Source of the DNA: an uncultured Selenomonadaceae bacterium
Lineage (GTDB): Bacteria > Bacillota > Negativicutes > Selenomonadales > Selenomonadaceae
Assembly: GCA_937902665.1 (NCBI GenBank)
Contig: CALELM010000052.1
Coordinates: 1-24,644, forward strand
Direction: 5' to 3'
DNA length: 24,644 bases
Shown here one piece after another: positions 1 to 7,100 of the stretch (positions within the stretch are counted from its first letter, which is position 1; every line of letters starts with the position of its first letter). Both the position numbers and the translations under genes were made by a program. Under the pieces are notes generated by a model. It was not told the origin of the DNA, did not search any database, and saw nothing but the letters and a program-made list of their open reading frames with translations.

Positions 1-93
1 GCAAATTGGAGGGAAAATGCTTATGGCATTTTCTTGAACAATGGCGTTATAAATCGCCCAATCTAAATTAGTTAATACAATAGTCGACTCCAT
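1..93 (-). CDS. Partial unknown protein, start of a gene running off the left edge
   Basis: An ATG at 93 opens a reading frame that stays open for all 31 codons to the window edge and begins MESTIVLTNLDWAIYNAI. I do not recognise the family. There is only a weak purine-rich stretch (AAAGAAA) as ribosome-binding site. The frame overlaps the end of the DUF1016 remnant in another frame, so it could be a genuine downstream gene or the start of more debris. The N-terminus alone supports no function. Confidence 0.3.
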   Translation of the reverse strand, partial: MESTIVLTNLDWAIYNAIVQENAISIFPPIC

Positions 94-244
94 TTTCTTT
101 ACTGTTTTGTTGTTCAAGGAAAAATCTTCTATTTCTATCTAACTCACTTTTTAATTCTTCTTCCGTTGGAAGAATTGTCTTGTATTTGCTCGCAAAAATT
201 TGTTTTGATTCACTTAATACAGAATAAGACTTCCTTGTTTTAAA
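68..244 (-). pseudogene. C-terminal remnant of a DUF1016/YhcG-type PDDEXK nuclease
   Basis: In one minus-strand frame an open stretch of about 58 codons ends at the TAA at 68-70. It contains SVLSESKQIFASKYKTILPT followed by a charged tail rich in E, K and R. The core NKQIFASKY..LPTEEEL is what I recall as the very C-terminal signature of DUF1016 (YhcG-like) proteins, whose nuclease core lies upstream. Here an in-frame stop at 245-247 cuts the frame, and the sequence above it is unrelated, so only the tail survives. Such genes are often accessory members of type I RM loci, which fits its place downstream of hsdR on the same strand. The family call rests on motif memory and needs a profile search. 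Confidence 0.55.
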
Positions 245-304
245 TTATCCATATTAGATTTCATATCCAATCCCTCTATCAAATCGCCCATATCCTAAAT
301 CGTG

Positions 305-345
305 CCTTTCGTGGAGTGGAAATCACGGTCAGCCTGCTCATCACC
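305..345 (+). pseudogene. Broken copy of the small toxin-like gene, next to the hsdR stop
   Basis: Bases 316-345 match 6740-6769, inside the intact 29-codon gene at 6731-6820, with 28 of 30 identical. The preceding CTTTCGTGG (306-314) also matches. The left copy carries an extra GTGGA, has no ATG or ribosome-binding site, and loses similarity exactly where hsdR ends (stop at 347-349). It is therefore a decayed fragment covering roughly codons 2 to 13 of the toxin-like gene, in the same orientation. It marks the outer boundary of the hsd block. Confidence 0.6.
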
Positions 346-346
346 T

Positions 347-3300
347 TTAGATTTTTTCTTTTCCATAAGAACTAAACTCGTCCGCAACCATCATAAGCGG
401 CTTATCCTTGCATTCTGAAACCATTCCAGAATGCTCTTCAAAGTTTTCTACCTGCTCCATAACCTTCGTAAACACTTCGGGGCTGTACTGAGGCGGATAA
501 CCGTTCTTGATCAAACAGATCTTGATTTCAAGTTTTAATTGATTTCGCACATTCTGATTATTGAGCCAGTCAGCAAAGGAAGATTTTGTATCTATGATCT
601 CCTTCACCCTTTTGGCAAGAACTTTGCACCTATCATTTACCACAACACCGTCAATTTCTTTATCTGTGCCATATTCAAAATTATATTGGTTGCGAAGGTC
701 AAGCAAAATATCATAAAAGGCTTTTTCTTCAAAGGTTAATCCTATTTTACGGAAACTCTCACGATTTTTGTTCATCTGGCGGAGGATTGCCAAGGCTTGT
801 TCCGTTGCCGCTTTGATGATATCCTCTGAAGCTGTTTCCTGTGTTGCTCCAGCTTCTTCAGCTGTAAGATGCTTACGTCTTTCATGGTATTCAGCAATAG
901 TCTTTTCAAGCATCTCTTGGAAAGTCTTGGCAGCTAACTGATTTACCTTGCCGTATTCCTTTATCTGCTTACGGAGCATTTTGATAAGTAACTCTAACTT
1001 TGTGGCTGGCATTTTTACATCCGATAGTTTCTCAAAGTATTCAGGAGAGAAGATATCTTCTTCCTCACCACTTTCAAGAACACTTTCCACTTGATTGTAT
1101 TTCAATGCCTCTTCAACCATCTTTGAAACTGCACGATTCATAGTATCGGCATCCACATCGCTGGTTCCACTCATTTTACGAACGAAACCTGCTATAGCCA
1201 TAAAGCACTGTGCAAGTGCAGATTCTTCCTCACCAAGATTTCCGGAAGGCTGACAAATATCAAAAGCACTTCTCATTCTCTTAACGGTTTTTAAGAAATA
1301 TGTCTTAAATGAAACCTGATTAGTTTTTCCATTTCCTTCAGTCTGCAATACCTGTGTCGAAGCAAAAACATATTCAGCTGCTTTAGAAAGTAATTTGTAT
1401 CTTTCAACAGAGTCACATTCCGGATTAAGGAATGGTGCTAAGTCATAATCTGTAAACAGTGTCTTAAGGATTTCAAGTTCCTCCCTAAATACAGATGTAG
1501 CTTGTTCAACATCATCTGATGTAGGAGCAACTGATGTATCGCCACCATAGACCTTCATGGCTTCACGCATATTGTCACGAATGCCGATATAGTCGATAAT
1601 CATTCCGTAATCCTTACCCGGATATTTTCTGTTGACACGGCTGATAGTCTGAATCAACAAGTGCTTCTTCAAAGGTTTATCGTTATATAAATATGTAAGT
1701 GATGGAACATCAAATCCTGTAATCCACATATCAACTACAATAACGATACGGAAGTTGGATTTTTCCTGCTTAAAGGCTGCATCCAACTCTTCAGAGCGTT
1801 TATCATTTTTTACACCACCAAGATAGTTATACATCTCAGTTTCATCGTTACTTCCGACACTCGATACCATAGCCATAAATGGCATAGGTTTTAATTCTTT
1901 TAGTTCTTCATCTGTTGCAGTAACTCCGTCAGGTGTTTTCTTTTCTTCAAACCATTCTGGATATTTATCCTTGAATTTCACAAGAAGAGAATACGCAATT
2001 TTTCTGCTTGAGCAGACAATCATTGCTTTCTGTACTCTGTCCGGGTCACCGTCACACGATGAAATATAATGGTCATGGATATCTGTGGCAAGTCTTTCCA
2101 GACGAGAAGGCTCTGCAAGGATAACTTCCATAGAACTCATTGCACGTTTGCTTGCTTCAATATCATCATATGTCGCACCATCATCGGCACATTTTTTATA
2201 GTAATCTTCAATTTCTTTTGCTTTGTTCTTATCAAGTAATACTTTGGCAATGCGAGGGTGATATTTGATAGAAACAGTAAGACCATCGGCAACTGCCTGA
2301 TCCATAGTGTATCTGTCAATTTCCTCACCAAACGTCTGATATGTTTCAGCAATAGGAGTTCCAGTGAAACCTACAAACGTAGCCTGTGGAAATGCTTCTT
2401 TTAATACCTTTGCATATGGCTTTGATACCATAGCTTTCATATTTTCATCAGCATCCTTACTGAACTGAATCTTTTTAGAATGCTCAAGCTGAGTTCTGTG
2501 GGCTTCATCAGAAAAACATATAATATTCTGACGGTCATTGATAAGACCGATTTTATCATCTTCACGGTCGCAGAATTTCTGAATTGTGCAAATATAGAAA
2601 CCACCACTTTGTCTTGCACCAAGTTCCTGTCTTAACTGTGCTCTGTTTTTTACAACAGAAACTTCTCCGAGGTTTAAGAACTCCTTACTCTTGGTGAATA
2701 GCTTGGCACCCTGTTTCTGTAATTCTTCTCTGTCAACAATAAGAATAATTGTCGGTGAACCTATTTCAGGAATGTCAGAACAGCGAAGTGCCAGCTGACG
2801 GGCAAGGAATGCCATTGTATATGTTTTTCCACACCCTGTTGCACCGAAGTATGTACCACCTTTGCCACTTTTAGTTACGATAGAATTAACAATGCTTTGC
2901 TTTAACAGTTTTGCGGCAAAGAACTGTGGATATCTACAAACGATTTCCACTTCAGCACTGTCATAAATACTGTCTTGGAAATAGATATAATCTCTGAAAA
3001 TCTCTAAAAATCTTTCAGGTGAATACACACCCTTAATCATAGTTTCTGTTTCAGCAAAAGGCAGAGTAGAAACTTCATCACCATCATTTACTCGTCTCCA
3101 AGCATAAAAATGCTCATAAGGAGTACGAACTGTTCCAAGTCTTGTCTTTACTCCGTCAGAGATACAAGCAAGTGGGCAGTAGTGAAGCAAATGAGGAATA
3201 TCCCTCCAGTAACGAATGTTAATTTGTTCCCACGCATCATAAACTGTTGCATGAGCATCGGCAGGATTTTTAAGTTCAATAACACATAAAGGCATACCAT

Positions 3301-3748
3301 TGACAAATAACAGTACATCAGGTCTGCGATTTTCCTTTTGTCCGTTATTTGTATATTCCACAGTAAACTGATTAACCACACGGAAGATATTATTATCAGG
3401 GTTCTCAAAGTCGATGAGTGGTATCATTTTTGCCAAGCCATCCTGTGGGGTAAACTGAATTCCATCAACCATCCAGCCATAAACCTTATGCAAGGTCGCA
3501 AAATCACTCTCTGAACCAACAAGACGAACATTATCAAAAATCTGTGTAACTTCATCTTCAGTAAGTTCAGGATTCATATCAGCAATAAATTTTTTGAAAT
3601 CATCAGCAATCAATACATCTCTTTTGCTGATACGATTGATATTATTGCCGGAGATATAATCCCAACCTTCAACTTCCATGAATCCAATGAAGGCATACTC
3701 GTATTGTGATTCACAGTAGTGGCCGTTATATTCTTTTAACTTTGCCAT
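347..3748 (-). CDS. hsdR: Type I restriction enzyme, R subunit (HsdR)
   Basis: This is the motor and nuclease subunit of the type I restriction complex. With HsdM and HsdS it translocates DNA using ATP and cleaves unmethylated DNA away from the recognition site. In 1133 residues, a normal family length, it shows the PD-(D/E)xK nuclease (PDVLLFV at 143-149, ELK at 158-160), a Walker A motif GATGCGKT at 302-309, a DEAH box at 414-417, VGFTGTP (motif III) and a C-terminal helicase half with TGFDVPSL and QTISRVNR. The ATG follows the hsdS stop by 3 bases. Its Shine-Dalgarno AAGGAGG lies inside the last codons of hsdS, so the two are translationally linked. All catalytic motifs are intact. Codon use is AT-rich compared with gyrA next door, consistent with horizontal acquisition. 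Confidence 0.96.
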   Translation of the reverse strand: MAKLKEYNGHYCESQYEYAFIGFMEVEGWDYISGNNINRISKRDVLIADDFKKFIADMNPELTEDEVTQIFDNVRLVGSESDFATLHKVYGWMVDGIQFTPQDGLAKMIPLIDFENPDNNIFRVVNQFTVEYTNNGQKENRRPDVLLFVNGMPLCVIELKNPADAHATVYDAWEQINIRYWRDIPHLLHYCPLACISDGVKTRLGTVRTPYEHFYAWRRVNDGDEVSTLPFAETETMIKGVYSPERFLEIFRDYIYFQDSIYDSAEVEIVCRYPQFFAAKLLKQSIVNSIVTKSGKGGTYFGATGCGKTYTMAFLARQLALRCSDIPEIGSPTIILIVDREELQKQGAKLFTKSKEFLNLGEVSVVKNRAQLRQELGARQSGGFYICTIQKFCDREDDKIGLINDRQNIICFSDEAHRTQLEHSKKIQFSKDADENMKAMVSKPYAKVLKEAFPQATFVGFTGTPIAETYQTFGEEIDRYTMDQAVADGLTVSIKYHPRIAKVLLDKNKAKEIEDYYKKCADDGATYDDIEASKRAMSSMEVILAEPSRLERLATDIHDHYISSCDGDPDRVQKAMIVCSSRKIAYSLLVKFKDKYPEWFEEKKTPDGVTATDEELKELKPMPFMAMVSSVGSNDETEMYNYLGGVKNDKRSEELDAAFKQEKSNFRIVIVVDMWITGFDVPSLTYLYNDKPLKKHLLIQTISRVNRKYPGKDYGMIIDYIGIRDNMREAMKVYGGDTSVAPTSDDVEQATSVFREELEILKTLFTDYDLAPFLNPECDSVERYKLLSKAAEYVFASTQVLQTEGNGKTNQVSFKTYFLKTVKRMRSAFDICQPSGNLGEEESALAQCFMAIAGFVRKMSGTSDVDADTMNRAVSKMVEEALKYNQVESVLESGEEEDIFSPEYFEKLSDVKMPATKLELLIKMLRKQIKEYGKVNQLAAKTFQEMLEKTIAEYHERRKHLTAEEAGATQETASEDIIKAATEQALAILRQMNKNRESFRKIGLTFEEKAFYDILLDLRNQYNFEYGTDKEIDGVVVNDRCKVLAKRVKEIIDTKSSFADWLNNQNVRNQLKLEIKICLIKNGYPPQYSPEVFTKVMEQVENFEEHSGMVSECKDKPLMMVADEFSSYGKEKI

Positions 3749-3751
3749 AGA

Positions 3752-4879
3752 TTACGCCTCCTTTGTTTTTCTTCCTTCTTCAATAGAGCCCTTTATTAAG
3801 ATAGGGCAAATATCTTTTATTTGTGCTTTTAGCTTTTCATTTATTTGTTTTCTTTCTTTATAAACCGTATAGATATCAACAATAGATTTCTGCACATTTA
3901 TGTCAGCAATAGGAATCTCAACTTTAATTAAATCATCCCATGTGAATGTTTCTCTTGCTGATCCCCATGAATGATATCTTGCATATCGGTCGAATTCAGT
4001 TCTGTTAAAAAACATAACTAAGTATTCTGGTAATAACTTTTCTTCATTGGTTGAAAACACCTCATTGACTGATGTTACTACAATATCTTCATCGGTATTA
4101 TTAAATGCATTACAAAATACCTTTTCGTTGTGCGTTGTCTGTACAAAACTAATCTGACGTGGCTTAACAACTTTATAATTTGCCAACTCATTTCGGTTTA
4201 CTTTTGAAGTGGGGTCACGAAACTCTTTAGTTGTACTAACGCCCATAACATTTTTTGTGCCATTCGGTCCGTTTCTGATATCATGGCGTTCAATATATGG
4301 TTCGATAGCCTCACAAGGTATTTGTCTCCTCAAATCCTCAATATAAGCATCACAAACAAGCTTCAAATCCTCCAAGCCACGCTCATAGCTCTGTTGATTT
4401 AAAAGCATGGCTTTGTAGATTCCTGCATATTTTCTTTGAGTATCTATATCTGGAAGAGGAACTATAATATCACTCATATCTTTAAAGTTAAATTCAGGTC
4501 TTTGGCTCCCAAAATTCCTGAAAGTAACTTCTCTTTTGAATTCATCTCTATGAAAATAGATATATAGCCATTGCGGATCTATTATTTTCTTTCCTTCTTC
4601 AGTAAGATAGAAAATCATATATAAATGAGAAACAATGCATAATCCTTCTGTTCTGTATGCTAGTGAGCCAAGATTTAATCGAGTTGGATTATACACAAAA
4701 GCTCCATTATTTACTATTTTATATGGCTTTAAATCAACTCCAAGAGTACTTCCTTTCGGTGGAGCAAATACACCGCTACTGTTAACACCCGTTATTAATT
4801 CTTCTCCGTATTTCAAATCAGAATTGTTTTCTGTTGAACGTTCGATATAATCTCCGAGTCTAATGTTAGTCAATGTCAT
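3752..4879 (-). CDS. hsdS: Type I restriction-modification specificity subunit (HsdS)
   Basis: This is the DNA-recognition subunit for both methylation and restriction. The 375-residue protein has the two-repeat layout of HsdS. A first target-recognition domain is followed by a helical spacer (PLPDIDTQRKYAGIYKAML, then a coiled-coil stretch). A second target-recognition domain is followed by a matching helical spacer (IPIADINVQKSIVDIY). I chose the ATG at 4879 because AGGGGG sits 7 bases before it; a start 7 codons upstream has no such site. The chosen start lies within the last codons of hsdM (14-base overlap), as expected for coupled translation. The sequence recognised cannot be read from the protein. 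The final codons are repeated at 6999-7026. Confidence 0.92.
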   Translation of the reverse strand: MTLTNIRLGDYIERSTENNSDLKYGEELITGVNSSGVFAPPKGSTLGVDLKPYKIVNNGAFVYNPTRLNLGSLAYRTEGLCIVSHLYMIFYLTEEGKKIIDPQWLYIYFHRDEFKREVTFRNFGSQRPEFNFKDMSDIIVPLPDIDTQRKYAGIYKAMLLNQQSYERGLEDLKLVCDAYIEDLRRQIPCEAIEPYIERHDIRNGPNGTKNVMGVSTTKEFRDPTSKVNRNELANYKVVKPRQISFVQTTHNEKVFCNAFNNTDEDIVVTSVNEVFSTNEEKLLPEYLVMFFNRTEFDRYARYHSWGSARETFTWDDLIKVEIPIADINVQKSIVDIYTVYKERKQINEKLKAQIKDICPILIKGSIEEGRKTKEA

Positions 4880-6473
4880 AACCAATCCCCCTAAATGCAT
4901 CTTCCAACATCTGCTGGGATTTCTTTTCAGCTTTCATGATTTCTTGCATTTCAGACTGAATACGAGCCATTTCCTTTTCATAGTCAATTTCTAAATCATG
5001 GTCGATGAATTCAATATATTTACTTGGAGTAAGTGTCCATCCTTTTTCTTCGATTTCACTGATACCTACACTACGATAAAGTTCAGGAACTTCATATTTT
5101 GTTCCGTCAGTACCTTCACTCTGCCATGTATGATAAATATCAGCGGCACGCTCAATCTGTTCGGTTACTAAACGTACTTTCTTTTTGTTTTCGCCTTTGA
5201 CTGGATTATCTCTCCACTGACGCAAATCCATGAACAAGATTTCATGTTCACGATTACGAAGGTTTCTGCCGTGGTATTTACCACCTTTTTTATTCTGGTT
5301 CAGAATCCATAATGTTACACTGATATCAGTAGTGATAAACAGTTCTCTTGGGAGAACGATAATAGCTTCAACCTTATCATTCTGAATAAGTCTTTTGCGA
5401 ATTTCCAATGTATCACTGTCATTCAATGCACCGTTGGCAAGCAGGAATCCTGCAACACCATCAGCAGGTTTTAAGTGTGAGAGCATATGTAAAATCCACG
5501 CATAGTTAGCATTGCTTTCAGGCGGAGTAACATAATCTGCCCAACGAGCATCGTTCTTTAAATTTTCATCGTACCAACCCTTAAGATTGAAAGGCGGATT
5601 TGCCATGATGTAGTTGAAATACAATCCTTTATGCAAATCATGTGTAAACGAAGAGTCGTTTGTACCGCCAAGATTATGACTGATACCACGAAGTGCTAGA
5701 TTCATCTTTGCAAGACGATAGGTTGCTGCTTCCTTTTCCTGACCGTAGATATTTATGCTATTAAGATTACCTTGCTTTGATTTAACAAGTTCGGCACTCT
5801 GAATGAACATACCACCGGAACCACAGGCAGGATCATAAAGAGTTCCTTCAAAAGGTTCGATCATGGCTGCGATAAGCTGAACTACATCGTGAGGAGTATA
5901 GAATTCTCCTTCTTCCTTTGTTGCATTTACGGCAAATTCCTTGAGGAAGTACTCATATACATATCCGATTAAGTCTTTTTCTTCTCCGAAAGTCTTGTGG
6001 CTGATTTTATTAACTTCATCAACAATTTTCTTGATATCATTAGCCGCTAAATTACGAGCAGTAAATGTACCCTTGATAAAGCAACCTTTCAGCTGAAGGT
6101 CTTCCTCTTCCAGCCTGCTTAGTGCCGTATCGAGTGCAACATTGAGTTTAGGAGCAGGAGTGTTGATGATGGTTGACCATCTTGCCTCTATAGGAAGGTT
6201 GTATGTTCCGTCTGCAAATGTAGCATCATCAAAAAATGCAGCTCTGATATTTTCATCATCAAGGTCAAGCCCCTGTTCGATCAAGGTCTGACGCAATGCT
6301 TCGATTCCATCTTCGTACTTTTCACCAATAAAACGCAAGAATACAAGTGTCAGCATCATATCTCTCTTTTCAAAGAAAGAGCCTGAATTACGTGCAGCAC
6401 GCAAGTAATCTCTGCAGTTGAACAAAATACTGTCTATATTCAATGCTTTTTCAGCAGTTTTCTTCTTTGCCAT
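4866..6473 (-). CDS. hsdM: Type I restriction-modification DNA methyltransferase (HsdM)
   Basis: This is an N6-adenine methyltransferase that uses S-adenosylmethionine and protects host DNA as an M2S complex. The 535 residues contain the N-terminal helical HsdM domain (about 10-160), SAM-binding motif I DPACGSGG at 214-221 and the catalytic NPPF at 292-295. A C-terminal helical tail probably contacts HsdS. The ATG is preceded by GGAG at a good distance (AAAGGAG, then 6-7 bases). It is the first gene of the hsdM-hsdS-hsdR operon. The nearest promoter candidate is an extended -10 TGGTATAAT at the apex of the 6534-6581 hairpin, giving a leader of about 75 bases. Confidence 0.96.
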   Translation of the reverse strand: MAKKKTAEKALNIDSILFNCRDYLRAARNSGSFFEKRDMMLTLVFLRFIGEKYEDGIEALRQTLIEQGLDLDDENIRAAFFDDATFADGTYNLPIEARWSTIINTPAPKLNVALDTALSRLEEEDLQLKGCFIKGTFTARNLAANDIKKIVDEVNKISHKTFGEEKDLIGYVYEYFLKEFAVNATKEEGEFYTPHDVVQLIAAMIEPFEGTLYDPACGSGGMFIQSAELVKSKQGNLNSINIYGQEKEAATYRLAKMNLALRGISHNLGGTNDSSFTHDLHKGLYFNYIMANPPFNLKGWYDENLKNDARWADYVTPPESNANYAWILHMLSHLKPADGVAGFLLANGALNDSDTLEIRKRLIQNDKVEAIIVLPRELFITTDISVTLWILNQNKKGGKYHGRNLRNREHEILFMDLRQWRDNPVKGENKKKVRLVTEQIERAADIYHTWQSEGTDGTKYEVPELYRSVGISEIEEKGWTLTPSKYIEFIDHDLEIDYEKEMARIQSEMQEIMKAEKKSQQMLEDAFRGIGYDID

Positions 6474-6533
6474 TGTGCGACTCCTTTCAGCCTGTAACGC
6501 CTTGAAAATTGGGACATCTGTGCTGAGTTATAC

Positions 6534-6581
6534 AAATACGCTCCTATCCATGAAAATTATACCATGAAAAGGAGCGTATTT
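6534..6581 (-). promoter_or_regulatory. 48-bp hairpin repeat, copy 1, with the likely hsd promoter -10 box at its apex
   Basis: The arms AAATACGCTCC (6534-6544) and GGAGCGTATTT (6571-6581) pair perfectly, and an inner CATG/CATG step can extend the stem. On the minus strand the centre reads TGGTATAAT (6556-6564), an extended -10, about 75 bases upstream of the hsdM ATG; the -35 region is weak. A second copy, 43 of 48 identical, lies at 7037-7084 beside gyrA. Without a clear U-tract it is a poor terminator. An inverted repeat around a -10 box fits an operator, but that is inference. Confidence 0.5.
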
Positions 6582-6666
6582 CCTATTTCTATTACATTCT
6601 TTTCAAACTTTCAAGATTTCCTTGACAGTTCAATCTTCGTTTAACATAGCACAATTCTGAAAAATT

Positions 6667-6675
6667 TGCTATACT
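6667..6675 (+). promoter_or_regulatory. Extended -10 promoter of the toxin-like mRNA
   Basis: TTTGCTATACT contains TGC-TATACT, an extended -10 with a 5/6 match to TATAAT; there is no good -35 at 17 bases. Transcription would start near 6682, giving a leader of about 50 bases. In that leader CCCTC (6689-6693) can pair with GAGGG (6714-6718), and CTTGCC (6679-6684) with GGCAAG (6707-6712). A leader stem that hides the ribosome-binding site is typical of type I toxin mRNAs. Confidence 0.45.
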
Positions 6676-6719
6676 TTTCTTGCCACAGCCCTCATCAAGC
6701 TAATACGGCAAGGGAGGGA

Positions 6720-6742
6720 GGTATTCACTCATGTCTTTCGTG
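6720..6742 (+). repeat. Direct repeats DRa and DRb in the toxin translation start region
   Basis: GGTATTCA (6720-6727) directly follows the Shine-Dalgarno core, and GTCTTTCGTG (6733-6742) begins at the G of the ATG start codon. Both recur in the same order and orientation at 6915-6922 and 6927-6936, inside the region transcribed as antisense RNA. Spacing between the two parts is 5 bases here and 4 in the second copy. Confidence 0.8.
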
Positions 6743-6820
6743 GAAATCATGGTCAGCCTGCTCATCAGCGTGCTAGGAAGTATTCTAGGCTACCGGATAG
6801 TGCAGATGTTAGGGTGGTAG
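6731..6820 (+). CDS. Small hydrophobic toxin-like peptide of a putative type I toxin-antitoxin module
   Basis: A 29-codon gene begins MSFVEIMVSLLISVL and ends in ...QMLGW. Residues 6-20 form a single hydrophobic segment; E5 precedes it and one Arg (22) follows, so it should insert in the membrane. It has an excellent ribosome-binding site (AGGGAGGGAGG, 9 bases before the ATG), an upstream extended -10 promoter, a structured leader and a strong terminator just downstream. Layout and size match Fst/par and related Firmicute type I toxins, but I cannot assign the peptide to a named family from sequence alone, and the Pro typical of Fst-like peptides is missing. Toxicity is inferred from the arrangement with the antisense RNA. 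A fragment of a second copy is at 305-345. Confidence 0.7.
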   Translation: MSFVEIMVSLLISVLGSILGYRIVQMLGW

Positions 6821-6871
6821 ACCGACCACATCGTGGCACCTAACAGGGCGTAGATTCATCACCTACGCAAC

Positions 6872-6911
6872 GAAAATGCCCCTAGGGTCATCACTCCCTA
6901 GGGGCATTTCT
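6872..6911. terminator. Bidirectional terminator shared by toxin mRNA and antisense RNA
   Basis: AAATGCCCCTAGGG (6874-6887) pairs perfectly with CCCTAGGGGCATTT (6896-6909) around an 8-base loop, giving a 14-bp stem with A/T flanks on both sides, so it can stop transcription in both directions. A smaller hairpin, GCGTAG/CTACGC (6848-6868), precedes it in the toxin mRNA 3' region. Confidence 0.85.
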
Positions 6912-6942
6912 ATTGGTATTCATAACGTCTTTCGTGAATTTC
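6873..6942 (-). ncRNA. Putative antitoxin RNA (RNAII-like) of the type I module
   Basis: A consensus-like promoter at 6949-6977 predicts a start near 6942 and the shared hairpin an end near 6873, so the RNA is about 70 nt. Its 5' part carries CACGAAAGAC, then GTTA, then TGAATACC. These are the reverse complements of DRb and DRa in the toxin mRNA, which cover the end of the ribosome-binding site and the start codon. Its 3' part is complementary to the toxin mRNA terminator. It could therefore bind the toxin message at both ends and block translation, as RNAII does in the pAD1 par system. The mechanism is inferred by analogy; the complementarity is seen directly. Confidence 0.7.
6915..6936 (-). 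repeat. Second copies of DRa and DRb inside the antisense RNA gene
   Basis: GGTATTCA (6915-6922) and GTCTTTCGTG (6927-6936) are exact copies of 6720-6727 and 6733-6742. Because the RNA here is read from the minus strand, it carries the complementary sequence and can pair with the toxin start region. Confidence 0.8.
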
Positions 6943-6944
6943 AA

Positions 6945-6999
6945 GTTCAGTATACCATGCCATCACAGCTATTTCAAGCCTTTCAACGGATTGAAATCA
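6945..6999 (-). repeat. Dispersed promoter-containing repeat, copy A
   Basis: This 55-base block aligns with 14643-14695 at about 42 of 55 positions, with a 2-base gap. It includes the antisense -10 and -35 elements. Each copy lies immediately beside a CCCCTA/TAGGGG-type terminator hairpin. Confidence 0.65.
6949..6977 (-). promoter_or_regulatory. Promoter of the antisense RNA
   Basis: On the minus strand TTGAAA (6972-6977) and TATACT (6949-6954) are separated by exactly 17 bases, and a TGG precedes the -10 (extended -10). It is better than the toxin promoter, as expected if the unstable antitoxin RNA must be in excess. The same block recurs near 14643-14695. Confidence 0.75.
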
Positions 7000-7026
7000 T
7001 TACTCCTTTGTTTTTCTTCCTTCTTC
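6999..7026 (-). pseudogene. Remnant of the last codons of an hsdS gene
   Basis: Bases 7004-7026 are identical over 23 bases to 3759-3781, the 3' end of hsdS. Read on the minus strand they give EEGRKTKE and then TAA; the intact gene ends EEGRKTKEA and then TAA. The orientation is the same. No more of hsdS is recognisable upstream, where the 48-bp hairpin follows after about 10 bases. It looks like what is left of a second RM cassette. Confidence 0.6.
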
Positions 7027-7036
7027 CATAACATTC

Positions 7037-7084
7037 AAATACGCTCCCGTCCATGAAAATGATACCATGAAGGGGAGCGTATTT
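7037..7084 (-). repeat. 48-bp hairpin repeat, copy 2, downstream of gyrA
   Basis: This has the same arms as 6534-6581 (AAATACGCTCC / GGAGCGTATTT) with 43 of 48 bases identical. One stem pair changed from T-A to C-G on both sides, keeping the pairing. The minus-strand centre is TGGTATCAT. It sits 17 bases after the gyrA stop, so it may also act as a weak gyrA terminator, but no long U-tract follows. Confidence 0.6.
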
Positions 7085-7100
7085 GCTTGCCCAGCAGCCA

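Noticed and set aside
41..290. Short repeats of GGGCGATTT on the minus strand near 50 and 280
   Set aside because: Only 9 bases match with no extension; likely chance.
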